Shown here: one piece after another, positions 9,614-18,446 of the stretch
Layout of the letters: the number at the start of each line of letters is the position of its first letter
How positions within the stretch are numbered: position 1 is the stretch's first letter
Assembly: GCF_020514115.1 (NCBI RefSeq)
Contig: NZ_VTKZ01000007.1
Coordinates: 44,593 to 108,592, forward strand
Origin: Synechococcus sp. MU1642
GTDB taxonomy: Bacteria > Cyanobacteriota > Cyanobacteriia > PCC-6307 > Cyanobiaceae
Direction of reading: 5' to 3'
DNA: 64,000 nucleotides
Program-made: the position numbers and the translations under genes
The notes under the pieces: model-generated
Seen by the model: only the letters and a program-made list of their open reading frames with translations
Database searches by the model: none
What the model was told of the DNA's origin: nothing

Positions 9614-9972
9614 TCCATCTGCTGCAGAACGATCATTCCGGAGTCCCGTTGGAGCTCGATCTTGAACTCCTGGCCGGGTTCCAGGCCGAGCCGACGGGTG
9701 TAGGCGTGGCCGATCAGCAGGTTGCCGTTGCCATGCACACGGGTTCTGAATTCGGCCTGGCGACCACGGCTGCCGCCTGAGGAACTACTGCTGCTGCTTT
9801 TCGGCAATTGCCATCCCTGGGCCGCCGCTTTGGCCTCCACCAGGGCCCGATAAAAACTCTTTTTCAGCAGACGTCCGCTTGGGCCGACGTAGCCGCAGCC
9901 GCGAGCTATGTCATCTTCAGGCCGATTGCTGAGCGATCTGGCCTTGTCGAGCAGTTCCTTGCCGACCAGCAT
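9598..9972 (-). CDS. cyAbrB family transcriptional regulator
   Basis: A 124-residue cyanobacterial AbrB-like DNA-binding protein. The N-terminus (MLVGKELLDKARSL...ARGCGYVGPSGRLLKKSFYRALVEAK) matches the cyanobacteria-specific N-terminal region, and the C-terminal 50 residues (FRTRVHGNGNLLIGHAYTRRLGL) match the swapped-hairpin AbrB domain, placed C-terminally as in cyAbrB. A serine-only run of about seven residues forms the linker. I chose ATG 9972; a TTG at 10017 would add 15 unlike residues. cyAbrB proteins modulate nitrogen and carbon regulation in Synechocystis; the target here is unknown. Confidence 0.88.
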   Translation of the reverse strand: MLVGKELLDKARSLSNRPEDDIARGCGYVGPSGRLLKKSFYRALVEAKAAAQGWQLPKSSSSSSSGGSRGRQAEFRTRVHGNGNLLIGHAYTRRLGLEPGQEFKIELQRDSGMIVLQQMDQDQP

Positions 9973-10026
9973 TTCAGGAGTTAATTCAACTGAATTCTGG
10001 CCATGCTCGCCAATCAAGGCAAGGGA

Positions 10027-10626
10027 TCAGAGCAGATAAAGGATCACGAAGAGAATCACCCAGATCCCATCAACAAAGTGCCAGTACAACTCCGCTGCTT
10101 CCAGGGGGAAGTGGTCGGCTGCAGTCACACGGCCCTGTGGCTGCCTCGCCTGCCACCAGACGATCAGGGTCATCAGGGCCCCGAGGGTCACGTGGAGACC
10201 ATGAAATCCCGTGGCGGCGAAGAAGGTACTGGCGTAGAGGTTGTCGGTGAGGCCAAAGGGAAGGGTGAAGTACTCCACCATCTGGCTCACTAGAAAGGCC
10301 ATGCCGAGGCCTGCGGTGATCAGCAGCCAGCGTCGACAGCGGCCGTGGTCGTCCTGCCGGATTGCCTGGCCGGCTCGGTGGAAGGTGGCGCTGCTCACCA
10401 GGAGCAGAACGGTGTTGAGGATGGGCAGGGGCAGCTCAAGTTCATAGATGGCTCCATCCGGTAGTGGGTTCACCGCTTTAAAGGTGAGGTAGGCCGCAAA
10501 GAATCCGGCGAAAGTCATGGCGTCCGCCACAAGAAATGTGGCCAGGCCGAACATGCGGTGATCGGGATGGCCGGCATGCTCCCCGTGGCTGTGCTCCTGC
10601 TCCTTGATGGGAACTGTGGTGGTCAT
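10027..10626 (-). CDS. ctaE: Cytochrome c oxidase subunit III
   Basis: Third core subunit of the aa3-type terminal oxidase. The 199-residue protein has five to six membrane spans; characteristic segments are MFGLATFLVADAMTFAGFFAAYL near the start, the ATGFHGLHVTLGALMTL loop and a C-terminal ELYWHFVDGIWVILFVILYLL, the family's conserved last helix. I chose ATG 10626 (MTTTVPIKEQ) because it overlaps the ctaD stop by 4 bp (ATGA); a start 15 bp upstream also exists. Third gene of ctaC-ctaD-ctaE. Confidence 0.95.
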   Translation of the reverse strand: MTTTVPIKEQEHSHGEHAGHPDHRMFGLATFLVADAMTFAGFFAAYLTFKAVNPLPDGAIYELELPLPILNTVLLLVSSATFHRAGQAIRQDDHGRCRRWLLITAGLGMAFLVSQMVEYFTLPFGLTDNLYASTFFAATGFHGLHVTLGALMTLIVWWQARQPQGRVTAADHFPLEAAELYWHFVDGIWVILFVILYLL

Positions 10627-12290
10627 TTGCCGCTGCTCCAAAGATCACGACCGCTGGCTGCGCTCAGGTCCAGCTCGCCCGGCGGGACGCCGTAGCCGTA
10701 GGGCTCTTCCACGAGAGGAGCCTCACCAATCCAGTTCTCGACCGGTGGTGGAGAACTGGTTAGCCATTCGGGCGTCAGCGCTTTCCAGGGGTTGTCCCCT
10801 GCGACTGGGCCGTTGAGGGCGCTGTGGATCACATTCCATAGGAAGGGCAGGGTGCTGATGGCCATCAGCAGGGCTCCGACGGAGCTGATCTGATTGATCA
10901 AGGTGAATTGGGGGTCGTATTCAGCAACGCGTCGCGGCATTCCATTGAGGCCGAGCCAGTGCTGAGGGCCGAAGCACAGGTTGAAGCCGATGAAGGTGAG
11001 TGCACAGTGCAGGCGGCCGAGATCTTCGTTGAGCATCCGGCCGGTGAATTTGGGATACCAGTGGTAAACCGAGGCGAAGATCACGAACACCGATCCACCG
11101 AACACGATGTAGTGGAAGTGGGCGACAACGAAGTAGGTGTCGTGTACATGAATGTCGAATGGCACCTGTGCCAGGGCGACCCCTGTGATGCCTCCGAGCA
11201 CGAAGTTCACAATGAAGCCGCATGAAAACAGCATGGCGCTGTTGAGGCTGATGCGTCCGCCCCAGAGTGTTGCCAACCAGTTGAAGAATTTGATTCCGGT
11301 GGGAACCGCGATGAATGCGGTTGCAATGGTGAAGAACAGTCGCATCCAGGGAGGTGTTCCGCTGGTGAACATGTGGTGCGCCCACACAATCAGGCCCAAT
11401 ACAACGATGGCCATGATCGAATACACCATCGTTACGTAGCCGAATAGAGGCTTACGGGCATGAACCGGCAGGATTTCGCTCACCAAGCCAAAGGCCGGCA
11501 AGACCATGATGTAAACGGCTGGGTGGGAATAGAACCAGAACAAATGCTGGTAAACCACCACATTGCCTCCCAGGGTGGGATTGAAGAAGCCTGTATGGGC
11601 AACGATGTCGAAACTCAGCAGCACCAATGTTCCCGCCAGAACAGGCGTTGAGAGAACCACCAGAATGCTGGTGCCCAGCATCGCCCAGCAATACATGGGA
11701 AGCTGCATTAATTTCAAGCCGGGGCGTCGCAGCTTGAGAATGGTGGCAATGAAGTTGATGCCACCAAAGATCGAACTCCCGCCCAGCAGCAGCACGCTCA
11801 GGATCCAGATAATTTGGCCTGTTGCTGGTGTGGTGATGCTGAGTGGTGGATAGGCTGTCCAGCCCGATTGAGCAGCACCCGTGAGGAAATAGCTGGTGAT
11901 CAGCATTAAACCTGCTGGAGGAATCAACCAGAAAGCAACGGCATTGAGGCGTGGGAAGGCCATGTCCCGAGCGCCCACATAAAAGGGGATCAAATAATTC
12001 CCAAAAGCACCATTCACTACGGGGACGATCCAAAGAAAGATCATCACCGTGCCGTGGAGGGTCAGCACCTGGTTGTAGACATCCCGTGCCATGAAGTCGG
12101 ACACGGGACTGGTGAGCTCCGTGCGAATGGCACCGGCTAGGGCACCGCCAATCAGATAAAACACAAAGCCGCAGACGAGATACTGCAGCCCGATCACCTT
12201 GTGATCAACGCTGAAGCTGAAATACCGCAACCAACCGCTGGGTTGAAGCCGTGGAGGGCTGGATGTTTCTGGGGGCAAGCTGATGGTCAT
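10623..12290 (-). CDS. ctaD: Cytochrome c oxidase subunit I
   Basis: Catalytic subunit holding heme a and the heme a3-CuB centre where O2 is reduced. The 555-residue protein starts MTISLPPETSSPPRL. It has the usual twelve helices, with the family's histidine-containing segments WFYSHPAVYIMVLPAFG (CuB/Tyr cross-link region), VWAHHMFTSG, and the C-terminal VHDTYFVVAHFHYIVFGG loop with heme ligands. The reading frame is open for 49 residues upstream, but that segment is unlike the family. The start lies 1 bp past the ctaC stop and the stop overlaps ctaE. Confidence 0.97.
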   Translation of the reverse strand: MTISLPPETSSPPRLQPSGWLRYFSFSVDHKVIGLQYLVCGFVFYLIGGALAGAIRTELTSPVSDFMARDVYNQVLTLHGTVMIFLWIVPVVNGAFGNYLIPFYVGARDMAFPRLNAVAFWLIPPAGLMLITSYFLTGAAQSGWTAYPPLSITTPATGQIIWILSVLLLGGSSIFGGINFIATILKLRRPGLKLMQLPMYCWAMLGTSILVVLSTPVLAGTLVLLSFDIVAHTGFFNPTLGGNVVVYQHLFWFYSHPAVYIMVLPAFGLVSEILPVHARKPLFGYVTMVYSIMAIVVLGLIVWAHHMFTSGTPPWMRLFFTIATAFIAVPTGIKFFNWLATLWGGRISLNSAMLFSCGFIVNFVLGGITGVALAQVPFDIHVHDTYFVVAHFHYIVFGGSVFVIFASVYHWYPKFTGRMLNEDLGRLHCALTFIGFNLCFGPQHWLGLNGMPRRVAEYDPQFTLINQISSVGALLMAISTLPFLWNVIHSALNGPVAGDNPWKALTPEWLTSSPPPVENWIGEAPLVEEPYGYGVPPGELDLSAASGRDLWSSGK

Positions 12291-12291
12291 G

Positions 12292-13122
12292 TCAGGCGTT
12301 CGCGATGGTGAGCGTTTCTTCTTCAGGTGCGGCTTTGGCGTTCTGCCCGTACCAGCTGTCCCAGTCCTCCGGACTTTCCACCACAACAGTGGAGCGCATT
12401 CCACCGTGGTAGGGCCCACAGAGTTCTGCACACACAATTGGATAACGGCCGGTGCGTGTGGGCGTGAAACTCAGCTGAGTTGGTTGGCCTGGAATGATGT
12501 CCTGCTTCAGGCGAAATTCAGGAACCCAGAAGGCGTGAATCACATCTTTTGCTTCCATCCGCAGGGTGATTGGTCGGTCGGCTGGAACATGAAGTTCACC
12601 TGATGTGATGTCTCCCTCTGGGTAATGAAAGAGGAAGGCGAATTGCATGGCTGTCACTTCAACGGGCAAGACATTTGTTGCCGCTGCTGATTCAATCGAG
12701 CCTGAACTGATTCCTCCCCAGATCTGTTCCTCGTGTGCTCCGCCCATGTGGTCATGGGCCAGAGGCACCATGCCACCCATGCGGTCGTAAATGTCGTAGC
12801 TGTACAGACCAACAAACAGCACAACAACAGCAGGAACTGCTGTCCAGAAAATTTCGAGTGGCAGATTTCCCTCGATGGCCAGGCCGTCGCCGAGTTGCCC
12901 GCTGCGTCGCCTAAATCGAATCAAGCTGAAGACGAGAAGGCCAACGATTCCGACAAACAGAATGCTGCCAATCGTGAATAGAACCTTAAAGAGCTCGTCG
13001 TAAATCGGCGCGTTGGCGCTCGCATCGATGGGGAGGAGGTTGATGTTCTGGCCGATCCAAAGGCCGCCCAGAGCAAGGGCCATCCCGATCACCAACGTGA
13101 GAATGGCGGATGGGATCTGCAC
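12292..13122 (-). CDS. ctaC: Cytochrome c oxidase subunit II
   Basis: Receives electrons from cytochrome c6 or plastocyanin through the binuclear CuA centre on the lumenal/periplasmic side. The 276-residue protein has two membrane helices (about residues 5-25 and 45-68) and a cupredoxin domain. CuA ligands are visible as VIHAFWVP (about His196) and CAELCGPYHGGM (Cys231, Cys235, His239, Met242). I chose the GTG start (VQIPSAILTLVIG) at 13122; upstream codons stay open for 75 residues but show no family character and run into the divergent ctaA promoter. First gene of the oxidase operon. Confidence 0.94.
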   Translation of the reverse strand: MQIPSAILTLVIGMALALGGLWIGQNINLLPIDASANAPIYDELFKVLFTIGSILFVGIVGLLVFSLIRFRRRSGQLGDGLAIEGNLPLEIFWTAVPAVVVLFVGLYSYDIYDRMGGMVPLAHDHMGGAHEEQIWGGISSGSIESAAATNVLPVEVTAMQFAFLFHYPEGDITSGELHVPADRPITLRMEAKDVIHAFWVPEFRLKQDIIPGQPTQLSFTPTRTGRYPIVCAELCGPYHGGMRSTVVVESPEDWDSWYGQNAKAAPEEETLTIANA

Positions 13123-13322
13123 CTGATCAATCCCTGGTTTTAAACAGCGTATGGGGCTGGCTGCGGTTCTCCATGAAGTGATTGTTAAGGCCTTATTTCT
13201 GTCAGGAAAAGGGGATGATTTTTCCGCATTTGTGTTGCAGACGTCCACACAGCATGACGTCATCTTCTGCATCGCTACGGTCCAAGCAATCCCGCTTGGA
13301 TGCATCGGATGGAGCTTGTTCG

Positions 13323-14249
13323 ATGATGCTTTCCTCAATGTCGACATTGCGTCGACGTCTCGGGTTGTTGTCGGCTCACTTAGTGGTTGCCGTAATCGCT
13401 TTGGTGGTGATCGGTGGAGCGACCCGGGTGATGGAGGCCGGCTTGGCCTGTCCGGACTGGCCCCTGTGTTTTGGCTCGTTTTTGCCGGGTCGCCAGATGA
13501 ATGTTCAGGTGTTCCTGGAGTGGTTTCACCGCCTCGATGCTTTCGTCATTGGCATCGCCTTGGTGGTGATGGCTGTGGCGACGACGCTTCAGCGGCGACA
13601 ACTGCCGCGATGGCTGCCCTTGCTGGCCGCCGGCCTGATGGTTCTGGTGGCGATGCAGGGGGCCTTGGGTGCGCTGACGGTGACCCGGCTGCTGCCCTCC
13701 GGTGTGGTGACCGCCCATCTGGCACTCGCTCTCACCCTTGTGGCGCTCCTCAGTGGGCTGACCCAACGCTTGCTTCACCCCGCTGCTGTCCTCGCTCCGC
13801 TCTGGTGGCGCATCGCGGCATCGCTTGGTCTGTCGTCGGTCTTTGTGCAGTGCCTGCTCGGTGGTCGTATGGCTACTGCTTGGGCAGGGCAGCGGTGCCT
13901 TGCAGGAGGAGAGGCCTGCCAGCTGGTTCTCTCCCATCGCGTGACGGCGATGCCGGTGGTCGTTGTTGTGCTCGCCTTCGCCGGGGCAGCAGTTCTGGCG
14001 GGTGGTTGGGCTCGCCAGCAGTGGCCCTGGCTGGCTGGGGCCGTGCTCCTGGTGCTGGTTCAGGTGGCCCTTGGCGTTCTCACCCTTCGTCTTGGTTTGT
14101 CGCAACCCGCAGTGACCGTTGCGCATCAGCTGGTGGCTGCCTTGCTGATCGCTCTGTTCGCGGCGCTTCTGGTCCGCTCTCCGGACCTCCCCTCACCGTC
14201 CCGTTCCGTCGTCCTCGACGACACCTCCTTGGAGGCCTGTCATGGCTGA
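13323..14249 (+). CDS. ctaA: Heme A synthase (CtaA/COX15)
   Basis: Oxidises the methyl group of heme O to make heme A for the oxidase encoded divergently. The protein is about 308 residues with eight helices, a duplicated four-helix bundle. Family motifs include [21 protein letters not shown] near the N-terminus, EWFHRLDAF, and the histidine in [25 protein letters not shown]. The start is uncertain: ATG 13323 has a GGAG eight bases upstream, but ATGs at 13254, 13326 and 13338 are in frame. The 3' end overlaps ctaB by 8 bp, so ctaA and ctaB are translationally coupled. Confidence 0.93.
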   Translation: MMLSSMSTLRRRLGLLSAHLVVAVIALVVIGGATRVMEAGLACPDWPLCFGSFLPGRQMNVQVFLEWFHRLDAFVIGIALVVMAVATTLQRRQLPRWLPLLAAGLMVLVAMQGALGALTVTRLLPSGVVTAHLALALTLVALLSGLTQRLLHPAAVLAPLWWRIAASLGLSSVFVQCLLGGRMATAWAGQRCLAGGEACQLVLSHRVTAMPVVVVVLAFAGAAVLAGGWARQQWPWLAGAVLLVLVQVALGVLTLRLGLSQPAVTVAHQLVAALLIALFAALLVRSPDLPSPSRSVVLDDTSLEACHG

Positions 14250-15225
14250 AATCACCGCAACCGTTCGTCCGACTCGTGAGGAGGTGGTTCCCTCCCGTAA
14301 GAGGGTGAAACTTCCGGCCTGGCTGGAAGTCGCCAAACCCCGCCTGATCCCTCTGCTGCTGGCTACCACTCTGGGTGGAATGGCTCTCAGTGAGGGCTGG
14401 CCTCTCTCATCGCCGCGGCTCGTCTGCACCCTGGGTGGAGGGGCGCTTGCCTCCGCTGCTGCAGGGGTTTTGAACTGCTTGTGGGAGCAGGACCTCGATG
14501 GTCGGATGGCCCGCACCAGCGGTCGCGCACTCCCCTCCGGTCGTCTGTCTCCCACCAGTGCATTCATCGGCGCCATCGCCTGCACCCTGGCGGCGGCGAT
14601 GCTTCTGGTGAGCGGCGTGAACTGTCTCGCTGCTGGGTTGTCCCTGCTCGGTCTGTGCAGTTACGTGCTGCTCTACACAGCTTTGCTCAAGCCTCGGACA
14701 TCCCAGAACATCGTCATCGGTGGTGTCGCCGGGGCCATTCCGCCTCTCGTGGGGGCGGCCGCCGCCACTGGCCATGTCGGCCTCGGGGGTTGGTGGCTGT
14801 TCGCTCTGGTGATGGTCTGGACGCCAGCTCACTTCTGGGCCTTGGCCCTGCTGTTGCGTGAGGACTATCGCGCTGTCGGGATCCCGATGCTGCCCGTGGT
14901 GAAGGGACCTGTGGTGACGGCCCGGGCGATCAAGACTTATGGCTGGATCACTGTTCTGCTCAGCGGTTTGGGCGTGTTTGCTCTGCCTTCAGGTGGCGTC
15001 TTCTATGGCGTGATGCTGCTTCCCTACAACGGTCGATTGCTGCAGCTCGTCGATCGGCTTTCCTTGGATCCCGACAGCCTTGTGAATGCCAAGGCTCTGT
15101 TCCGTTGGTCAATCCTTTATCTATTTGGGCTCTGTTTGCTGCTCATTCTCAGCCGGACGGATCTGGCCTCAGGCTTTGCCCAACAGGTGATGCAGCTTCT
15201 CTCCCTGCCCACGGGGGTGCAATGA
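14242..15225 (+). CDS. ctaB: Protoheme IX farnesyltransferase (heme O synthase)
   Basis: Transfers a farnesyl group to heme B, giving heme O, the substrate of CtaA. The 327-residue UbiA-family protein has about nine membrane helices and the aspartate-rich prenyl-binding motif near the [21 protein letters not shown] segment (N/DxxxD) plus the second loop motif near [23 protein letters not shown]. Marine picocyanobacterial CtaB proteins have the same N-terminal extension ([18 protein letters not shown]). Translation is coupled to ctaA. 50 bp separate it from the ABC transporter gene, consistent with read-through. Confidence 0.96.
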   Translation: MAEITATVRPTREEVVPSRKRVKLPAWLEVAKPRLIPLLLATTLGGMALSEGWPLSSPRLVCTLGGGALASAAAGVLNCLWEQDLDGRMARTSGRALPSGRLSPTSAFIGAIACTLAAAMLLVSGVNCLAAGLSLLGLCSYVLLYTALLKPRTSQNIVIGGVAGAIPPLVGAAAATGHVGLGGWWLFALVMVWTPAHFWALALLLREDYRAVGIPMLPVVKGPVVTARAIKTYGWITVLLSGLGVFALPSGGVFYGVMLLPYNGRLLQLVDRLSLDPDSLVNAKALFRWSILYLFGLCLLLILSRTDLASGFAQQVMQLLSLPTGVQ

Positions 15226-15275
15226 GCACTCTCTAGATTCCCTGAATTGGCCGAGCAAGTCCCTGACGGTGCCTG

Positions 15276-16289
15276 ATGGCGTTGATTGAACTGCGGAAGA
15301 TCTCCAAGGCCTACGGCACGGTATCGGCTCTGCGCGAGCTTGATCTCACCGTTCCCGAAGGGTGCCTATACGGGTTGCTTGGCCCGAACGGTGCTGGCAA
15401 GACAACGGCCATGCGCATCCTGGCCACTCTGCTCGCCCCCGACAGCGGCTCAGTCGTTGTCGGGGGTGTAGACGGTCTGGCGCAGCCACGAGACGTCCGC
15501 CAGCTCATGGGCTACGTCGCTCAGGAGGTGGCCATCGACAAGATTCTGAGTGGCCGGGAACTCCTGCAATTGCAAGGGGATCTTTATCACCTGCCTCGAA
15601 ACGAACGCGAAGATCGCATCGCTGATTTGATTGACCGCCTCGCGATGGGCGACTGGATTGACCGACGCTGCGGCACCTATTCCGGTGGCATGCGCCGGCG
15701 GCTGGATTTGGCGGCTGGTCTGCTGCATCGACCTCGGTTGCTTGTGCTCGATGAACCCACCGTGGGACTGGATATCGAGAGTCGCAGTGCCATCTGGCAA
15801 CTGCTGCGTCAGTTGGTTGAGGCGGGCACGACTGTTCTTTTGAGCAGTCACTACCTCGAAGAAGTGGAGGCTCTGGCGGATCAGATGGCGATCATCGACG
15901 CCGGTCGTGTGATTGCCGAAGGCAGCCCTGACCAGCTCAAACGACGGCTTGGGGGTGATCGCGTCACCCTGCGGGTCCGAGAGTTCAGCAATGCCGATGA
16001 GGCGACCCAGGTGCGTGCCCTTCTTGAACCCCTGGATGGGGTTCGACAGGTGGTGGTGAACCGATCCCAAGGGTTTTCCCTGAACCTGGTAATTGAGGGT
16101 GGGGCCGTGATTGATCAGCTGCGTCAGACCCTCGAGGCTGCAGGTCTGCCTGTGTTTGCCCTGGCCCAAAGCCGTCCGAGCCTGGATGATGTCTACCTTC
16201 AGGCCACAGGACGCACCCTTATGGACGCTGAACTGGCCATCGCAGGCCAGCGCGACGTCAAACAGGAAAAGCGTCAATCCATGCGTTGA
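15276..16289 (+). CDS. ABC-2 type exporter, ATP-binding subunit (DrrA-like)
   Basis: ATPase of an ABC-2 exporter of the drug/antibiotic resistance (DrrA) type, 337 residues. Walker A is GPNGAGKTT (about 36-44), the signature is YSGGMRRRLDLA (about 135-146), Walker B LLVLDEPTVGLD (about 155-166), and a switch histidine follows in LLSSHYLEEVEAL. About 100 C-terminal residues form the extra domain typical of DrrA/CcmA-like ATPases. The permease partner follows after 9 bp. The location directly after ctaA-ctaB is suggestive but does not prove a role in oxidase assembly. Confidence 0.93.
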   Translation: MALIELRKISKAYGTVSALRELDLTVPEGCLYGLLGPNGAGKTTAMRILATLLAPDSGSVVVGGVDGLAQPRDVRQLMGYVAQEVAIDKILSGRELLQLQGDLYHLPRNEREDRIADLIDRLAMGDWIDRRCGTYSGGMRRRLDLAAGLLHRPRLLVLDEPTVGLDIESRSAIWQLLRQLVEAGTTVLLSSHYLEEVEALADQMAIIDAGRVIAEGSPDQLKRRLGGDRVTLRVREFSNADEATQVRALLEPLDGVRQVVVNRSQGFSLNLVIEGGAVIDQLRQTLEAAGLPVFALAQSRPSLDDVYLQATGRTLMDAELAIAGQRDVKQEKRQSMR

Positions 16290-16298
16290 GCGCCAACG

Positions 16299-17153
16299 AT
16301 GACTTCCCCAACAGCATCTGTTGCTCTCCAGCAGCAGCAATCCAGAGCCCTCGCCGAGCTCAGTCAGGAAACGTGGGCCCTCACCCGGCGCCTGTTTCTT
16401 CAGTTGATGCGTCGCCCTTCAACGTTGATTGCCGGGGTTCTGCAGCCCCTGATCTGGTTGATTCTCTTCGGTGCACTCTTCGCCAACGCCCCTGAGGGTC
16501 TCTTGCCAGGAGGCATGAGTTACGGCCGTTTTCTTGGTGCTGGAGTGATTGTCTTCACGGCCTTCAGCGGTGCTTTGAATGCCGGCTTGCCGGTCATGTT
16601 TGACCGCGAATTCGGTTTCCTCAATCGTTTGCTGGTGGCACCGCTTCGAAGCCGCAGTTCCATCGTGCTGGCGTCGGTGATCTACATCACGGCGCTGAGC
16701 CTGCTGCAGAGTCTGGCGATTATGGGCACGGCAGCCATGCTTGGTTATGGATGGCCAGGCATCAGCGGCCTGGCCCTGGTGCTGGTGACGCTGCTGCTCC
16801 TGGTTTTTGCTGTGACGGCCCTCAGCCTTGGACTGGCGTTCGCTTTGCCGGGGCACATCGAGTTGATCGCCGTGATTTTTGTGGCCAACTTGCCGTTGCT
16901 GTTTGCCAGCACGGCCTTGGCCCCGTTGTCGTTCATGCCGACCTGGCTGGGCTGGCTTGCGGCCTTGAATCCCCTTACCTTCGCGATAGAACCCATCCGA
17001 GCGGCTTACCAAGGTCCTCTGGATCTCTCGGCCGTATTGCTGGAGGCCCCTTACGGGGATGTCACCGGCACCAGCTGCCTGCTGATCCTTCTGTTCCTCA
17101 CCATCGGGCTGTTTCTTCTGATTCGCCCTCTGCTCAACCGCAAACTTTCCTGA
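16299..17153 (+). CDS. ABC-2 type exporter, permease subunit
   Basis: A 284-residue membrane protein with six predicted helices, of the ABC-2 permease family: an N-terminal cytoplasmic segment, the first helix (LIAGVLQPLIWLILFGALFA), the FDREFGFLNRLLVAPLRSRSSIVL linker that is characteristic of DrrB/ABC-2 permeases, and a C-terminal helix (LLILLFLTIGLFLLIRPLL). It partners with the ATPase 9 bp upstream. The substrate is unknown; relatives export drugs, lipids or polysaccharides. Confidence 0.92.
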   Translation: MTSPTASVALQQQQSRALAELSQETWALTRRLFLQLMRRPSTLIAGVLQPLIWLILFGALFANAPEGLLPGGMSYGRFLGAGVIVFTAFSGALNAGLPVMFDREFGFLNRLLVAPLRSRSSIVLASVIYITALSLLQSLAIMGTAAMLGYGWPGISGLALVLVTLLLLVFAVTALSLGLAFALPGHIELIAVIFVANLPLLFASTALAPLSFMPTWLGWLAALNPLTFAIEPIRAAYQGPLDLSAVLLEAPYGDVTGTSCLLILLFLTIGLFLLIRPLLNRKLS

Positions 17154-17157
17154 ATCC

Positions 17158-17751
17158 GTGCTTTCTTCTCCGTTCCAGCAGCCGTCATCTCGACAGAACG
17201 CTCTGGCCCTTCAGATCCAGGTGGCCAGGATCTCAGGTGATGAGGCCTTGCTGGCGGGTCTGATCAGTCAGTGGGTTCACCGATACGGCTTTGACGGAGC
17301 AGCCGAGCTCGATCTGAGCGTGCCGGAGCCTGTTGCATTGAATCGTGAGTTCAGCCCAACGCCGCTGCCCGTCGTTCAGGAGGAGATTGCCGCTGAAGAC
17401 GGCATGTTGGTTGAGAACGAGGCCGTTGTTGAGGACGAGATGGTCCTTGAAGAAGAAGAGGAGATTGCCGCTGAAGACGGCATGTTGGTTGAGAACGAGG
17501 CCGTTGCTGAGGACGAGATGGTTCTTGAAGAAGAAGAGGAGATTGCTGCAGAAGACGACGTACTGCTGGAGAACGAGGTGGTCGCTGAAGAAGAAACGTT
17601 CGTCGAAAAGGAAGAGATTGCCGCTGAAGAAATGCTGCTTCAACGCAGCTTCCAGGCTGCTCCTGTTCCGGCCCCACCGATCAGCACACCCCGTTCGCTG
17701 CGACGTTGGCTCCCCCGTCGAGAGGATGACGCTTTCCCCAAGGCGTCCTGA
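17158..17751 (+). CDS. Acidic protein with 26-residue tandem repeats, unknown function
   Basis: A 197-residue protein from a GTG start 4 bp after the permease stop. Residues 1-70 look folded (helical, with LQIQVARISGDEALLAGLISQW). Residues 75-160 consist of about three and a half copies of a glutamate-rich 26-residue unit beginning EEIAAEDGMLVENEAV; the first two copies are nearly identical in DNA. The C-terminus is basic (RSLRRWLPRRED). Predicted coil or extended acidic stalk, no signal peptide, no recognised domain. The high Glu content could make it a linker or a metal- or protein-binding segment; this is inference. Confidence 0.8.
   Translation: MLSSPFQQPSSRQNALALQIQVARISGDEALLAGLISQWVHRYGFDGAAELDLSVPEPVALNREFSPTPLPVVQEEIAAEDGMLVENEAVVEDEMVLEEEEEIAAEDGMLVENEAVAEDEMVLEEEEEIAAEDDVLLENEVVAEEETFVEKEEIAAEEMLLQRSFQAAPVPAPPISTPRSLRRWLPRREDDAFPKAS
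17380..17635 (+). repeat. 78-bp in-frame tandem repeat
   Basis: Units begin at 17380, 17458 and 17536, with a partial unit from about 17611. Units one and two (17380-17457 and 17458-17535) differ at only two bases that I can see (gtt/gct and tcc/ttc). Unit three is clearly diverged and slightly shorter (75 bp). The repeat lies inside the acidic protein and keeps the frame. The near identity of the first two units suggests a recent duplication. Confidence 0.9.
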
Positions 17752-17756
17752 ACACC

Positions 17757-18446
17757 ATGATTCCGAACCCTGAATCCCTGGATCAGGGGCTGATCGTTTC
17801 GGTGCAGGCACCCCAGGGTTCGCCGATGCGCGATCCCGATGTGATCGCTGCCATGGCGGATGCTGCCCTGCGCAATGGGGCTGTGGGTGTGCGTTTGGAA
17901 AGCCCTGAACACATCGGTGCTGTGCGTCGGCGCTGTCCGGATGCCTTGATCATTGGCCTCTGGAAATGCACTTTCCCAGACAGCTCGGTGTACATCACCC
18001 CGGGCTGGAAAGAAATTCAGGCCGTGTGGTCTGCGGGAGCTGATGTGATCGCGATCGATGCCACAGCCCGTCCGCGTCCTGCGGGGCAGGACCTGGCCGC
18101 GTTGATCCAGCGCACCCGTGATGAGCTGAAGGCTCCCTTGATGGCTGATGTGGATTCGCTGGAGAATGGCTTGCGCGCAGCCGACCTCGGTTGTGACTGG
18201 GTTGGGACCACCCTCTATGGCTATACGGAAGAAACGGCGCAGCAGCGCCCCCCCGCATTTGACCTGCTCTCCCAACTTCGCGCTGAACTTCTCAGCTCGG
18301 TTCGTCTGATCTGTGAGGGGGGAATTGCTTCTCCAGCGGATGCACGGTTGGCATTGGAGGCCGGAGCAGACACCGTTGTGGTGGGGACGGCGATCACCGG
18401 AGTGGATCTCCAGGTGATCGCCTATAGCCAGGGAATGATCAGCTGA
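17757..18446 (+). CDS. nanE: N-acetylmannosamine-6-phosphate 2-epimerase
   Basis: Converts ManNAc-6-phosphate to GlcNAc-6-phosphate in amino-sugar metabolism. The 229-residue protein is a TIM barrel of the NanE family: LIVSVQAPQGSPMRDPDVIA at the start, catalytic-type lysine in LIIGLWKCTFPDSSVYITP, AGADVIAIDATARPRP, and the phosphate-binding ending ALEAGADTVVVGTAITG. It lies 5 bp after the acidic repeat protein. Its stop TGA and the convergent groL2 stop together form the palindrome TGATCA with no base between them. No other sialic-acid catabolic genes are in the window. Confidence 0.92.
   Translation: MIPNPESLDQGLIVSVQAPQGSPMRDPDVIAAMADAALRNGAVGVRLESPEHIGAVRRRCPDALIIGLWKCTFPDSSVYITPGWKEIQAVWSAGADVIAIDATARPRPAGQDLAALIQRTRDELKAPLMADVDSLENGLRAADLGCDWVGTTLYGYTEETAQQRPPAFDLLSQLRAELLSSVRLICEGGIASPADARLALEAGADTVVVGTAITGVDLQVIAYSQGMIS

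Noticed and set aside
9970..10017. TTG start for the cyAbrB gene at 10017
   Set aside because: It would add 15 residues not seen in cyAbrB proteins; the ATG at 9972 matches the family N-terminus.
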